A DNA stretch of 49,607 nucleotides from Bacillota bacterium (GCA_023453795.1 JAEXSP010000020.1:1-49607); one strand, 5' to 3'; shown: positions 25,029-34,023, counted from the first letter of the stretch. Notes: a model not told the origin generated them from the sequence alone. Translations and numbers: made by a program.

Positions 25029-26222
25029 TTATCTTATTATCATTTTGCGATTATTACTTTTACTTCTTTTAATTGACAAATCACTAAAAATAGATTCATA
25101 TTCAGTATTTGCCTTATTATAATCTTCAATTCGTCCTATATCCATCCAGTAATCCTTAATGTGGTAACTACCTATTTTTCTTCTGTCATGAAGACAGGTT
25201 GTAATCAAGGAAGTAATATCGTAATACTCGTTTTTAGGAATATATTCTATAAGTTCCGGACTCACACAATATACACCTGCATTAATTGTACAATTATTTA
25301 CCGGCTTTTCAGTAATAGCGGATATGCTATTCCCGTCAATGTCAATTACTCCATATGGTATTTGATACTCATATTGTCTAACACCCATTGTCATATCAAA
25401 TTTATTGGCTACATGAAATTTGAGCATGTCTTCAAAATCCAGTCTTGTAAGAAGGTCACCGTTCATTACATAAAAAGGCTTACTCAGGCTTTGTTCTATA
25501 AGCTTTAAGCAGCCCGCCGTGCCAAGCCTTTTTGTCTCCCTGACATATTGAATATTTATATCAAAATCGCTTCCGTCACCAAAATACCCCTCGACAATAT
25601 CTGCTTTGTAATTTATAGAAATAATGAAATTGGTAAATCCATAGTTTTTGAACTGATTCATTATAATTTCAAGTATAGGTTTTTCACCAACCTTCAACAT
25701 TGGCTTAGGCAAATCATCTGTAAGCGGCCTAAGCCTGCTGCCCATTCCGCCTGCCATTAATACCACATAATTATCTTTTGACTTTTGAGTAATAATATCC
25801 TTCAGCAGGACAATATCTATAACTTTTCTATCTTCATCAACAATGGGCATTTGCTTGAAGTAGTGCTTTTTCATAAGGCGTATTATGTCCTTTATGGGTG
25901 TTGAACACGGAACAGCCGTAAAATTCTGGTTCATAATCCTTCCAATTTTTTCATTCAATTCTACTCCAGAAAGAATAGCCCTTCTTATATCTCCATCAGA
26001 TACCAGTCCAATAAGTCTCTGATTTTCATCAATGACAAGTATGGTTTCCATTGAACTGGAATCCATAGCCTTCATTGCCTCTTTTATTGAAAAGTCAGGA
26101 GATACCTGAATATCCTTAACATCATCTCTGTACATGTAACTCACTGCCTTTGAGCTAGATTTTTTCGTTTTTTGATTTGCAGATTTTTTTTTGCTAAAGG
26201 AATCCATCGAAATGATACTCAT
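25029..26222 (-). CDS. PtmE-like sugar-1-phosphate nucleotidyltransferase with CBS domains
   Basis: Two CBS domains (about residues 45-145: MDSSSMETILVIDENQRLIG and FKQMPIVDEDRKVIDIV) precede a nucleotidyltransferase domain with the signature VLMAGGMGSRLRPLTDDLPK. This arrangement matches PtmE, which makes GDP-glucosamine for legionaminic acid synthesis in Campylobacter. The start is uncertain. The frame runs to a TTG at 26255; ATG 26222 is used here, but ATG 26135, just before the first CBS domain, would fit the family better. The stretch between is Lys/Ser-rich. It lies 55 bp before the LegB-like gene. Confidence 0.82.
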   Translation of the reverse strand: MSIISMDSFSKKKSANQKTKKSSSKAVSYMYRDDVKDIQVSPDFSIKEAMKAMDSSSMETILVIDENQRLIGLVSDGDIRRAILSGVELNEKIGRIMNQNFTAVPCSTPIKDIIRLMKKHYFKQMPIVDEDRKVIDIVLLKDIITQKSKDNYVVLMAGGMGSRLRPLTDDLPKPMLKVGEKPILEIIMNQFKNYGFTNFIISINYKADIVEGYFGDGSDFDINIQYVRETKRLGTAGCLKLIEQSLSKPFYVMNGDLLTRLDFEDMLKFHVANKFDMTMGVRQYEYQIPYGVIDIDGNSISAITEKPVNNCTINAGVYCVSPELIEYIPKNEYYDITSLITTCLHDRRKIGSYHIKDYWMDIGRIEDYNKANTEYESIFSDLSIKRSKSNNRKMIIR

Positions 26223-26318
26223 AAGATTCAGCCCCAAAAACTGATTTTTTTGCAAGGGTTTTATAGTATCTATGTTACATTATAATATAAAAGATTAATT
26301 TTCGCCATTGTAATTGAT

Positions 26319-26345
26319 ATATCGACCAAATAAGGATAGACTATA
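26319..26345 (-). promoter_or_regulatory. SigD-like promoter before the PtmE-like gene
   Basis: On the minus strand TATA (26342-26345), a 15-bp spacer and GTCGATAT (26319-26326) match the SigD consensus TAAA-N15-GCCGATAT at 10 of 12 positions. It would place ptmE, legB and the GT2 gene under late flagellar control. Confidence 0.4.
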
Positions 26346-26384
26346 ATAAGTTTTTCCCCGTTTTGTCTAAAAAAATTCTTTTAT

Positions 26385-27035
26385 TTACGGCACAATAAAT
26401 TTGATTCCACCTACCTCAGTAAACGCTCCAGGTGCACCTGGAAATGTCACAGCTCTGACGCGTCTTGCAACCTCTTCCGGTGTCATATCGCTTGTTATTT
26501 TACAAAGTGCATTCAACTCATCCCGTTTATAAGGCTTTCTTTTCCAGGTATCCCCACATAATTGGATGGGCTCTCCTGAGATTATATTTGAAACTACTTC
26601 ATAAAAAGTTGTCAATATGAATGCATAACATCTTTGTGTAAGTGAATAAACACTATCAGAATCAAATACCTTAAATCTTTTTACTGCTATTATTTGCCCG
26701 GTATCAACCTTCGGGAGCATATGATGGCATGTGATGCCAAAAGTTGACTCCCCATTATATAATGCAAAGTTTGTACAGCCTATCCCGGGATATTCAGGCG
26801 GACCGGGATGAAAATTGATGCTTGCCCTTTTTGCACACTTCAAGGTATGTTCAGGTATAATCCACGGTGACAGGTATGATATAATGTAATCTCCCTCCCA
26901 CTCTCCTTTGTGAAGCGGGTAATTATCTCCCCGTTTACCAAGAAAAACCTTGAAATCGTTAAAGTTCTGTCCGATAAAGTCTACTGCTTTTTTGCAATAC
27001 GGATCATTTACCTTTCCGAAAAAAAGAAGCGACAT
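26385..27035 (-). CDS. Formyltransferase family protein
   Basis: The 216-residue protein belongs to the methionyl-tRNA/sugar formyltransferase fold. The catalytic triad is seen as Asn and His in SINFHPGPP and Asp in KVDTGQI. Such small stand-alone enzymes in sugar loci transfer a formyl group from N10-formyltetrahydrofolate to the amine of a nucleotide-linked amino sugar. It lacks the C-terminal tRNA-binding domain of Fmt, so a sugar substrate is more likely. It implies that the finished sugar carries an N-formyl group at some stage. Confidence 0.82.
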   Translation of the reverse strand: MSLLFFGKVNDPYCKKAVDFIGQNFNDFKVFLGKRGDNYPLHKGEWEGDYIISYLSPWIIPEHTLKCAKRASINFHPGPPEYPGIGCTNFALYNGESTFGITCHHMLPKVDTGQIIAVKRFKVFDSDSVYSLTQRCYAFILTTFYEVVSNIISGEPIQLCGDTWKRKPYKRDELNALCKITSDMTPEEVARRVRAVTFPGAPGAFTEVGGIKFIVP

Positions 27036-27091
27036 TATTTATTCCCCCTCCGGCAACTTCCATTACGATAATCTCTATCCCAGAAATGTAA

Positions 27092-28114
27092 TTATTCACT
27101 GACTTTTATTGAAATACCGCAAAGGTATTCACAGTTTTTGCACATGCCGATTTCGTTATACCTTCCGCATTTGTGAGCTTTTCTCAAACTATTAAGCTTT
27201 TCACCATTCCATACTTCGCGAATGGACTCCTGGAATGCATTCCCTAAAACATAATTCTTTTTACTGTCAATACAGCATGGAAATATAATCCCATCTTGTC
27301 TGACAAAAAGTCTTTGCCATGGCTGGTCACAGCGATATTTGGGATTATAAGGCATTTCATGAGATCCCTCAAGATCCAATAATGATCCAAACCCAATTAC
27401 ATCGACATGGTCTTCCCAAAACTTGATATAATCAAGTAAGTCTTGCTCACTTTCCGTTGGTAAAAGAATTTTGGAAATACGTATTTGAGTTCCAAAGAAT
27501 TTCTCGTTGCTATTCCTTATCCTTGTAAATTGTTTAACATTATTGACAACATCTTCGAATTTAGCCCCAACTCTGATAGATTCATATTCCTCTTTCTTCA
27601 CAGAGTCAAATGAAATAAATATTCCATCAATGCCTGCCTCCAGCAAGTCATAGCTCATCTTTTCCTTTAGCAATACACCATTAGTATTGAACATTACATC
27701 CAGGATTCCTCTATCCTTACAGTACTTTACCATCTCAGCCACACGCGGATGCATCAAAGGTTCACCGAGGTAATTAAATTTAACAGAGCACAATCCGTTT
27801 TCTGCACCCTCATCGATTAACTTTTTGAACAGGTTAAAATCTATATGTTCTACCTTGCCGAAAATACCCTCTTTAATCTGAACGGTTCTTGGACACATTG
27901 GACAACCAAGATTGCAAAAATTGGTTATCTCAACATCCAAATGAATCGGAAAATCTCCTACAATCATGTTTGCAGGATTATCATACCATTTTCTCCTATA
28001 TTCAAAATAATCTTCGGAGCGATATTTCTTCCACCTTTCGCTAACGACGTATTCATCATATGTCTTATTAACAATTTTTTCCTCTTCATTGATTATTTCA
28101 AATCTTTTTCCCAT
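27092..28114 (-). CDS. Radical SAM/SPASM domain protein
   Basis: The protein of about 340 residues has the radical SAM motif Cys67-x3-Cys71-x2-Cys74 in TNFCNLGCPMCPRT and a C-terminal SPASM-like domain with many cysteines (FPCCIDSKKNYVLGN ... IGMCKNCEYLCGI). The family contains dehydrogenases and peptide or sugar modifiers; the substrate here is unknown. GAGAGGA lies 5 bases before the ATG at 28114. The frame extends to 28141, overlapping the acyltransferase stop, but without a site. It is related to the radical SAM protein at 32175-33185 in the same island. Confidence 0.85.
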   Translation of the reverse strand: MGKRFEIINEEEKIVNKTYDEYVVSERWKKYRSEDYFEYRRKWYDNPANMIVGDFPIHLDVEITNFCNLGCPMCPRTVQIKEGIFGKVEHIDFNLFKKLIDEGAENGLCSVKFNYLGEPLMHPRVAEMVKYCKDRGILDVMFNTNGVLLKEKMSYDLLEAGIDGIFISFDSVKKEEYESIRVGAKFEDVVNNVKQFTRIRNSNEKFFGTQIRISKILLPTESEQDLLDYIKFWEDHVDVIGFGSLLDLEGSHEMPYNPKYRCDQPWQRLFVRQDGIIFPCCIDSKKNYVLGNAFQESIREVWNGEKLNSLRKAHKCGRYNEIGMCKNCEYLCGISIKVSE

Positions 28115-28131
28115 AATATCCTCTCCCCCAC

Positions 28132-28785
28132 TCAACACCATATGGGTGTGCGCTTTTCAGATTTTTTAATTTGACAGTTGATGGTGTTTCCAATATAAAT
28201 GCTATCCTTTGGCAAATCATTATCCATCAGAAGTGCTCCTGCAGAAAGCTTACAATTCTCACCTATATTACATTTTCCCAGGATCGACGAGCCGGGATGC
28301 ATACTTACATATTCACCCAATGTTGGGTAAATGCCGTGATTGCTTCCCACATTGCACCTCTGGTAGACAAGAAAGTAATTTGAATACTTTGCTCTTCCAA
28401 GAACTGTTCCCAATGGATGGACAAATAGGAATATTTCAGGAAGCTCTATTTCATAAAAAGCGTCTATGCCGTGAAGGTATCTGTTTAACTGAAATATTTT
28501 TGAGCAAAGTGCTATGTCTGACTCATTTCTGTAGATCGTATTTGAGGCAAAGTATAAAAACATGGCATACTGGTCGGCATTCAAATGATTGAATATTACT
28601 TCTCCATTGTCATCTTTGTAGTACTTCCCATTAACCTTTGAAAAACAAAACTCCGTTCTATAAAGGATATGATCCAAATTGCTGTCAATCTCTTCTTTTC
28701 GTATACCTATCCTGTCAGGGAAAAAAACTTTCAATTGATTTGCAAGATAGTCCGATAAATCCTGTTTTTCTATAGACAACTTCAC
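28132..28785 (-). CDS. Left-handed beta-helix acetyltransferase (CysE-like)
   Basis: The 217-residue protein has a helical N-terminal part and a C-terminal hexapeptide-repeat region (about 125-205: IFLFVHPLGTVLGRAKYS, GEYVSMHPGSSILGKCNIGE, with the catalytic histidine probably in SNHGIYP). The layout resembles serine acetyltransferase. In this locus it more likely acylates the sugar amine, the LegH step, but it lacks the Rossmann-like N-terminus of PglD/LegH enzymes, so the assignment is open. It is 2 bp after the CMP-sugar synthetase gene. Confidence 0.75.
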   Translation of the reverse strand: MKLSIEKQDLSDYLANQLKVFFPDRIGIRKEEIDSNLDHILYRTEFCFSKVNGKYYKDDNGEVIFNHLNADQYAMFLYFASNTIYRNESDIALCSKIFQLNRYLHGIDAFYEIELPEIFLFVHPLGTVLGRAKYSNYFLVYQRCNVGSNHGIYPTLGEYVSMHPGSSILGKCNIGENCKLSAGALLMDNDLPKDSIYIGNTINCQIKKSEKRTPIWC

Positions 28786-28787
28786 TT

Positions 28788-29516
28788 CTATCCCACCTTA
28801 AACAACGAATCTAAGCTGATAATGTCCTTTTCAAGCAGAAATTCCGCCCACAACCAATCCAAGGGCTCATCAATTTCAAGGCCGTTAATATCAGGCACAA
28901 GATAAGCCAACGTTTTTTCCGTATAGAAGCTTCTTTTTTCTTTAAAAGCATTCCACCTTGAAATATAAATCCCACCGCTTGGTGTGATTTCCTTCCTTTC
29001 ATCTTGCCTTCTGAGAATTCCTTTTTGAGCAATATTTCTTGCAATCACATCAAGAAATCTATTATCAGGTTGAATATAAAACGTACTTGGCCTTGTTTCT
29101 CTGACTGCAACAATGCAGTTTGATTCTGAATTGTTAAAAAGCATCTGTAGTGAATCCAGCAATTGGTTCGCTGTGATAAATGGTGATGTTGGTTCAAGAA
29201 CCGCTATCGCATCATATTTTTTCCCAAGCTTTTCAGCCCATTCCATAGCATGGATGATGGCGTCCTCGGATTTGGATGTATCTACTGACAACTCCGCAGG
29301 TCTAAGGAAAGGTACAGTAGCACCGTATGATTCGGCTATTCCAGCATATTCATTGCTATCTGTGGATATCCATACATCCTCCTTTTCAGCAAAAGCAAGT
29401 GCACTCTTTATCCTAATGGCTAATAGCGGAATGCCGCCTAATGGTTTGATGTTTTTATTAGGTATGCTTTTAGATCCTGACCTTGCTGTTACCAACCATA
29501 AAACTTTTTTAGACAT
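28788..29516 (-). CDS. CMP-nonulosonate (acylneuraminate) cytidylyltransferase
   Basis: The 242-residue protein has the CTP-binding signature TARSGSKSIPNKNIKPLGG at its N-terminus and the conserved VLEPTSPF segment, both typical of CMP-sialic acid synthetases of the NeuA/LegF/PtmB group. It activates the free nonulosonic acid as the CMP-sugar, the donor for glycosyltransferases. It lies in a tightly packed run with HisF, HisH and the amidotransferase upstream, which suggests the activated sugar is an amidino derivative. Confidence 0.9.
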   Translation of the reverse strand: MSKKVLWLVTARSGSKSIPNKNIKPLGGIPLLAIRIKSALAFAEKEDVWISTDSNEYAGIAESYGATVPFLRPAELSVDTSKSEDAIIHAMEWAEKLGKKYDAIAVLEPTSPFITANQLLDSLQMLFNNSESNCIVAVRETRPSTFYIQPDNRFLDVIARNIAQKGILRRQDERKEITPSGGIYISRWNAFKEKRSFYTEKTLAYLVPDINGLEIDEPLDWLWAEFLLEKDIISLDSLFKVG

Positions 29517-29530
29517 TTATACACCACCCA

Positions 29531-30307
29531 CTAATTACGACTGTTTTTACTTGCACGTATATTAATATTCTTCGACCAAAGGTATGATCGCAGCTTAATC
29601 GGACTGTGATCTGTAAATATAAACATGCTGCTTACTGTAATTGCCGAAGCACCTGCTTCAAAAGCATCTATGCAATGTTGTAAGCTACCGGCTCCGCTTG
29701 AAGCAATCAAAGGTACAGTTAAAATCTCACTTGCCCTGTTAATCATCTCAGTATCATATCCCAGCATAGTTCCATCGCGGTCAATAGAACAAAGGACCAC
29801 TTCCCCGCAATTATTTTCCTGCATTCTTAGGGCTGTATCAAGCGGATCAAGGTCTGTCCTTACAGTACCACCGTTCGTAAACACTTTAAAACACCCCGGA
29901 GATACTTCCCTGTAATCGATGCAAACCGTGATGCACTGATCACCAAATATTCCCGCAGCTTCTTTTACAAAACCGGGATTTTCAATTGCTGCAGTACATA
30001 CGGAAACCTTATCGGCGCCCGACCTTAAAAGATCATTTACATCAGATATTGTGCGTATACCGCCTCCTACGGTTAGAGGCATAAAGACTTCTTTAGATAC
30101 CCTTTCAATAACATCTAGTACTGCTTTCCTGCTTTCAAGGCTTGCCATGATATCAAGAAAAAAAAGCTCATCTACCCCATACGCATCGTATACTTTTGCT
30201 GTTGATACAGGATTTCCTGCTTCACGAATATTTTCTTGAAAATGTACTCCCTTTACTAACCGTCCATCCTTTAAAAGGAATTTCGGAATAATTCTCTTTT
30301 TAAGCAT
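29531..30307 (-). CDS. hisF: HisF-like protein lacking catalytic Asp11
   Basis: The 258-residue TIM barrel aligns along its whole length with imidazole glycerol-phosphate synthase HisF (KDGRLVKG, FLDIMAS, TVGGGIRTISDV, GADKVSV, CSIDRDGTMLGYDTEM). The catalytic Asp11 of HisF is replaced: the usual ACLDVKDGR reads PKFLLKDGR. The second catalytic aspartate (Asp130 equivalent, in VCIDYRE) is kept. A histidine role is therefore unlikely. In the Pseudomonas WbpG system, HisH2/HisF2 supply ammonia to a sugar amidotransferase, and the order here (amidotransferase, HisH, HisF) matches. The barrel probably acts as an ammonia channel. Confidence 0.88.
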   Translation of the reverse strand: MLKKRIIPKFLLKDGRLVKGVHFQENIREAGNPVSTAKVYDAYGVDELFFLDIMASLESRKAVLDVIERVSKEVFMPLTVGGGIRTISDVNDLLRSGADKVSVCTAAIENPGFVKEAAGIFGDQCITVCIDYREVSPGCFKVFTNGGTVRTDLDPLDTALRMQENNCGEVVLCSIDRDGTMLGYDTEMINRASEILTVPLIASSGAGSLQHCIDAFEAGASAITVSSMFIFTDHSPIKLRSYLWSKNINIRASKNSRN

Positions 30308-30311
30308 GACT

Positions 30312-30932
30312 TTACGGTCTCCAGTTCACAAAGTTTTCCATAACTTGAATACCATTTTCCTGGCTCTTTTCCGGATGGAATTGAGTTGCAATAAAATTAT
30401 CCTCATATACAGCTGCTGCAAAGTCATAACCATAATTGCATACAGCAACAACATTTTTTTCATTGGAGCAAACTATATGATAACTGTGTACAAAATAGAA
30501 AGCCGTTTGGTCTTCATTCAATCCTGAAAATAAAGGATGATCTACCATCAGCTTAATGTCATTCCAGCCCATATGCGGGATTTTTAAGCTTGTCCCCTCC
30601 AGCTTGAACTTGATCACTTCAGCATCAAGCCAACCCAAACCATTGTGGAAGCCATGCTCATGCCCAAATTTTGCAAGAAGCTGAAGTCCAAGGCATATAC
30701 CTAGAAACGGTTTTCCTTTTTCAAAAACCTGCTGTCTTAAAACATCAATAAGGTCTCTTTTTGCCAGATTAGTCATTGCATCTCCAAAAGCCCCTACCCC
30801 TGGCAGTATTATATGAGATGCATCGTTTATCTCTGAAGGATCCGAGGTTATGATTGCTTCCTCACCAATATACTCAATTGTGTTATATACTGAGCGAACA
30901 TTGCCCATCCCATAGTCGATTATGGCAATCAT
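30312..30932 (-). CDS. hisH: HisH-like glutamine amidotransferase
   Basis: The 206-residue class I glutaminase has its catalytic cysteine in LGICLGLQLL and the His-Glu pair in TQFHPEKS. It releases ammonia from glutamine. It starts within the last 4 bases of the amidotransferase gene (ATGA overlap) and ends 4 bp before the HisF-like gene, so the three are translationally coupled. No other histidine genes are near; the pair most likely serves the sugar amidotransferase. Confidence 0.9.
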   Translation of the reverse strand: MIAIIDYGMGNVRSVYNTIEYIGEEAIITSDPSEINDASHIILPGVGAFGDAMTNLAKRDLIDVLRQQVFEKGKPFLGICLGLQLLAKFGHEHGFHNGLGWLDAEVIKFKLEGTSLKIPHMGWNDIKLMVDHPLFSGLNEDQTAFYFVHSYHIVCSNEKNVVAVCNYGYDFAAAVYEDNFIATQFHPEKSQENGIQVMENFVNWRP

Positions 30933-32122
30933 AAATATGTCCCACTTTTCCCGTTATCTTTCTTTTCCGGTCCAACCCTCGGGTTATCGACACGTGTTTT
31001 ATCCCATTTATCCATATCGGGTAACGGATCTGCTTTTTCAACCTTATCTGGGTCGAATTCCCATGGGTACACTCTATGCTTTGATAATATATCCATAAGC
31101 TCTTCCTCAGTAATCTGAAGGAATTCGAGCATCAAGTCAAGTGAAGCCGGCCTTTTGCCATCATACTTATTCGTCAGTTCTAATCCCTCTTCACGGGAAA
31201 GCCTCTTATTCCTTATGTCAATACAGCATAAATGATTGGTTCTTCCGTACCCACGCTTAACAAACTTGCAGTAATCCCTTATTCCTTGCCACTGGCATTC
31301 TATCTTCTCATAATCATACTCCGGCGGTACACCTTCGACAGGTTGGCCTTTCCAGCCCAGTTCTCTTTTGATGATTTTGGTCTGTTCTTTTATATCCCAT
31401 TTAATATAATTACCAAGGCAAACGGAACGGCATTTTATTTTTCTCAATTCAGCTCTAGGTGGATATGCAAAAGGATAAAGGTCTCTTTTACTGATCCTTC
31501 CCCCTAAAAATTCATACATGTCGTCTGCTGTAATACCAAGGTTGCAAGCACGGTTAAACCGCTTTTCATCTACCTCTTCGAATTCATTGTATGAATACAT
31601 TGATGCGTATTCCGCAATAGATTCACCCCATATAAGTAAGGGAGTATTATATTTAAGAGCGATTTGCATAGTATGTGCATATATGCCTGTGTGACAATGC
31701 CAACAAAAATCGCCTCGACGCTTTAGCGATTCAAGCATTAACTCTCTGACAACATGCCAGTTAGGTGTAAACCTTAATACATCAACACCAAGAATTTTAA
31801 ATGTCCTTGTGTTGTTTTCATTTACAAGAGGCCTATACCCCCAGTGATCAAAACTCACAACCAGAGGCTTTAATCCAAGTTCCTTGACGACATACCATAA
31901 TTGAAATGTGCTATCCTTTCCTCCGCTAAAAGGAATAATACAGTCGTATTCCCCCTTATCTCTGTACTGCCCAACCAAATCTAGGAGCATTTTTTTTCTT
32001 TCATTCCAATCAATTTGCTCATCTCTATAGTCAATCTGCTGGCAAACACTGCAAACCCCTTCTTCATTGAACATAATTGTGTCATGAGTCTCAGGGAGTA
32101 AACATCTTTTGCAATATCTCAT
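30929..32122 (-). CDS. N-acetyl sugar amidotransferase (WbpG/PseA-like)
   Basis: The 397-residue protein has an N-terminal zinc-finger-like CKRCLLPET ... CSVC motif and an ATP pyrophosphatase (PP-loop) motif PFSGGKDST (about residues 64-72), followed by family segments such as FCWHCHTGI. This family converts an acetamido group of a sugar into an acetamidino group using ATP and ammonia. Examples are PseA in Campylobacter pseudaminic acid and WbpG in Pseudomonas O-antigen. Coupling with HisH and HisF supports glutamine-dependent action on a nonulosonic acid or its precursor. The C-terminal tail is charged. Confidence 0.9.
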   Translation of the reverse strand: MRYCKRCLLPETHDTIMFNEEGVCSVCQQIDYRDEQIDWNERKKMLLDLVGQYRDKGEYDCIIPFSGGKDSTFQLWYVVKELGLKPLVVSFDHWGYRPLVNENNTRTFKILGVDVLRFTPNWHVVRELMLESLKRRGDFCWHCHTGIYAHTMQIALKYNTPLLIWGESIAEYASMYSYNEFEEVDEKRFNRACNLGITADDMYEFLGGRISKRDLYPFAYPPRAELRKIKCRSVCLGNYIKWDIKEQTKIIKRELGWKGQPVEGVPPEYDYEKIECQWQGIRDYCKFVKRGYGRTNHLCCIDIRNKRLSREEGLELTNKYDGKRPASLDLMLEFLQITEEELMDILSKHRVYPWEFDPDKVEKADPLPDMDKWDKTRVDNPRVGPEKKDNGKSGTYL

Positions 32123-32174
32123 TTATAACCGCCTCTTTTCCTCTATCCTTAATAACTTACTTTATTGTAAATAT

Positions 32175-33185
32175 CTATTTGTCAGAGGATACATAGAATG
32201 TTTTAACACACCTTTGACATGCCTCTCTTGTATACTGGCCTTTCATCAACTCTTCCCGCAAAGTATTCATAATTTCTCCGTTCCAAATATCATAAATGGA
32301 ACTATTTGAAATATTACCCAAAACAACATGAGCTCCATACAGCGAGCAGCAAGGAAGCACATCACCATTTGCACGGATTACAACCTGCTGCCAAGGAGAA
32401 TTGCAAACAAAATCATCAATAATAATTGGTTTAAACCCAGGTGGACAAAGGTTTTCGGTATAACCCTCGAGAGCAGAAAAATTTTGAAAATCAACCAAAT
32501 CCACTTTATCTTCCCAAAACTCTTTAAAATTCTGCATTTCATGATGGTTGTTTTTATTTACTACAAAAGAAACTCGTGTAATCGGGACCTCCAAATTTAA
32601 TTCCTTCTTTAACTTAAGAAAAGTAAAAATATTGCTTTTTACAAGATTAAAATCAGACTTTTCTCTATTTATCCTATATGTCTCATCACTAAAAGCATCT
32701 ATGCTGAAAGTGATTTTCGTAACGCCCGAATTCAGCAGCTCTAAAGATTTTTCTTCAGCAAGAAGAGTTGCATTGGTCACAACAATAATATCAAAAATCC
32801 CAGCTTTCTTCGCAAGACGAATTTTTTGTCCAAGCTGTTTATCCAGCAAAGGCTCGCTGTTATTATGAAATGAGATGGAAGGACAGCCATATGAGGATGC
32901 CTCATCAATTACTTTATTAAATAATTTATCATCGAGAATGTTTTCTATCTTGACATATTCTTTGCTTAGTTCTTTTTGTCCGTGAAGACAAGAACAGCAA
33001 GATAAATTGCAGTGCGGCATAAGTTCAAACTGTATATAGAGTGGAAAGTCCGTAATAATTTCCCTGTTGCCGGCCTTATTCCACTTTTCTCTGTATATCA
33101 AATATTTTTCGCCGATATTTTTAACGAGGATTTCTTCTCCATAGTGGTTACGCTTATTAACCATTCTCTGAGGAGTAATTTCCAT
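32175..33185 (-). CDS. Radical SAM/SPASM domain protein
   Basis: The protein of about 336 residues has Cys59-x3-Cys63-x2-Cys66 in PHCNLSCCSCLHG and a C-terminal SPASM-like domain (ANGDVLPCCSLYGAHVVLGN ... ACQRCVKTF). It resembles the protein at 27092-28114 in layout, including the shared end-of-domain motif DIWNGE/EVWNGE. AAGGAG precedes the ATG at 33185; the frame runs on to 33257 without a site. It sits just before the amidotransferase-HisH-HisF group. Its substrate is unknown; a sugar or flagellin-linked target is inferred from context only. Confidence 0.85.
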   Translation of the reverse strand: MEITPQRMVNKRNHYGEEILVKNIGEKYLIYREKWNKAGNREIITDFPLYIQFELMPHCNLSCCSCLHGQKELSKEYVKIENILDDKLFNKVIDEASSYGCPSISFHNNSEPLLDKQLGQKIRLAKKAGIFDIIVVTNATLLAEEKSLELLNSGVTKITFSIDAFSDETYRINREKSDFNLVKSNIFTFLKLKKELNLEVPITRVSFVVNKNNHHEMQNFKEFWEDKVDLVDFQNFSALEGYTENLCPPGFKPIIIDDFVCNSPWQQVVIRANGDVLPCCSLYGAHVVLGNISNSSIYDIWNGEIMNTLREELMKGQYTREACQRCVKTFYVSSDK

Positions 33186-33300
33186 AGTAACACTCCTTTC
33201 AAAATACATTGAGAATTTTTGCTGATGGCTTAAATTATAACAAAAATTGATGTTCAACTTCTAATGTAAATTTTGTTGTTTTTATGTCTTTATAATCTAT

Positions 33301-33326
33301 TTATCGTAAATTTATCAATTATTCTA
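33301..33326 (-). promoter_or_regulatory. Weak SigD-like promoter before radical SAM-amidotransferase genes
   Basis: On the minus strand TAGA (33323-33326), a 14-bp spacer and TACGATAA (33301-33308) resemble the SigD consensus. The element lies in a 151-bp gap, about 115 bp before the radical SAM start codon. Confidence 0.3.
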
Positions 33327-33336
33327 AACCAATATT

Positions 33337-34002
33337 TCAGAATATGTCCCTAATCAGCATAAAAGCTTCCGCGTAATTTACACCTGCAGCAGCTCCCCGA
33401 AAAACCGCCAGTGATTTAATGTTTTCCAGGCTCCTCGGCAAAGGAGGATTCTGGATTTCAGATTCATAAATACGCATTATCTCCATTTTTTTATCAATAA
33501 AATCAGAAATATCAGAGTAAACATTGGGCAGAAAAACATTTTCTGCTAACGGGTAAGCCATTTCTGTTTCTGAAATACATTCATACATCAGAATACGTTT
33601 TATAAATGGATATCTAAAGGCCTTTGTACAACTCATGATTGCTTTTGAAGCTACCTGATGATCGGTATGTATATCGGACCTATTTACTGTGTAAACGATT
33701 TCAGGCCTGACTTCATTAATAATGGATGATATTTTCATTATCAGGTCATTAAAATCAATGTTATGCATCTGAGTAGCAGGGAACTTCAAATTAAATATTT
33801 TCTTGAAATTATAAGCTTTTGACATAGAATTGATTTGGCTTTTCCTTTTGGCTATAAATTCCTTATCAAAGCAAACCGACTCAAAAACATCAGTTATTAC
33901 CATCAGAAAAATCTCATCCCCATTTGCATGATGCTTTAATATGGTTCCACCGCAACCAAGCGTTTCATCATCAGGATGCACTGCAACAAAAAGAACCTTC
34001 AT
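33337..34002 (-). CDS. PIG-L/LmbE family N-deacetylase
   Basis: The 221-residue protein has the zinc-binding and catalytic motif AVHPDDETLGCGG at residues about 7-19 and the second metal motif SDIHTDHQ. Members remove an N-acetyl group from amino sugars or related compounds. In this locus it could free a sugar amine for formylation or another acylation, fitting the formyltransferase at 26385. It lies 21 bp after the first NeuC-like gene. Confidence 0.88.
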   Translation of the reverse strand: MKVLFVAVHPDDETLGCGGTILKHHANGDEIFLMVITDVFESVCFDKEFIAKRKSQINSMSKAYNFKKIFNLKFPATQMHNIDFNDLIMKISSIINEVRPEIVYTVNRSDIHTDHQVASKAIMSCTKAFRYPFIKRILMYECISETEMAYPLAENVFLPNVYSDISDFIDKKMEIMRIYESEIQNPPLPRSLENIKSLAVFRGAAAGVNYAEAFMLIRDIF

Positions 34003-34023
34003 AATTTTTTCCCCCTAAATATA

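Noticed and set aside
26385..27035. Methionyl-tRNA formyltransferase.
   Set aside because: The protein is too short, lacks the C-terminal tRNA-binding domain, and sits in a sugar locus.
29531..30932. HisF and HisH as part of histidine biosynthesis.
   Set aside because: No other his genes are near, HisF has lost Asp11, and both are coupled to a sugar amidotransferase.
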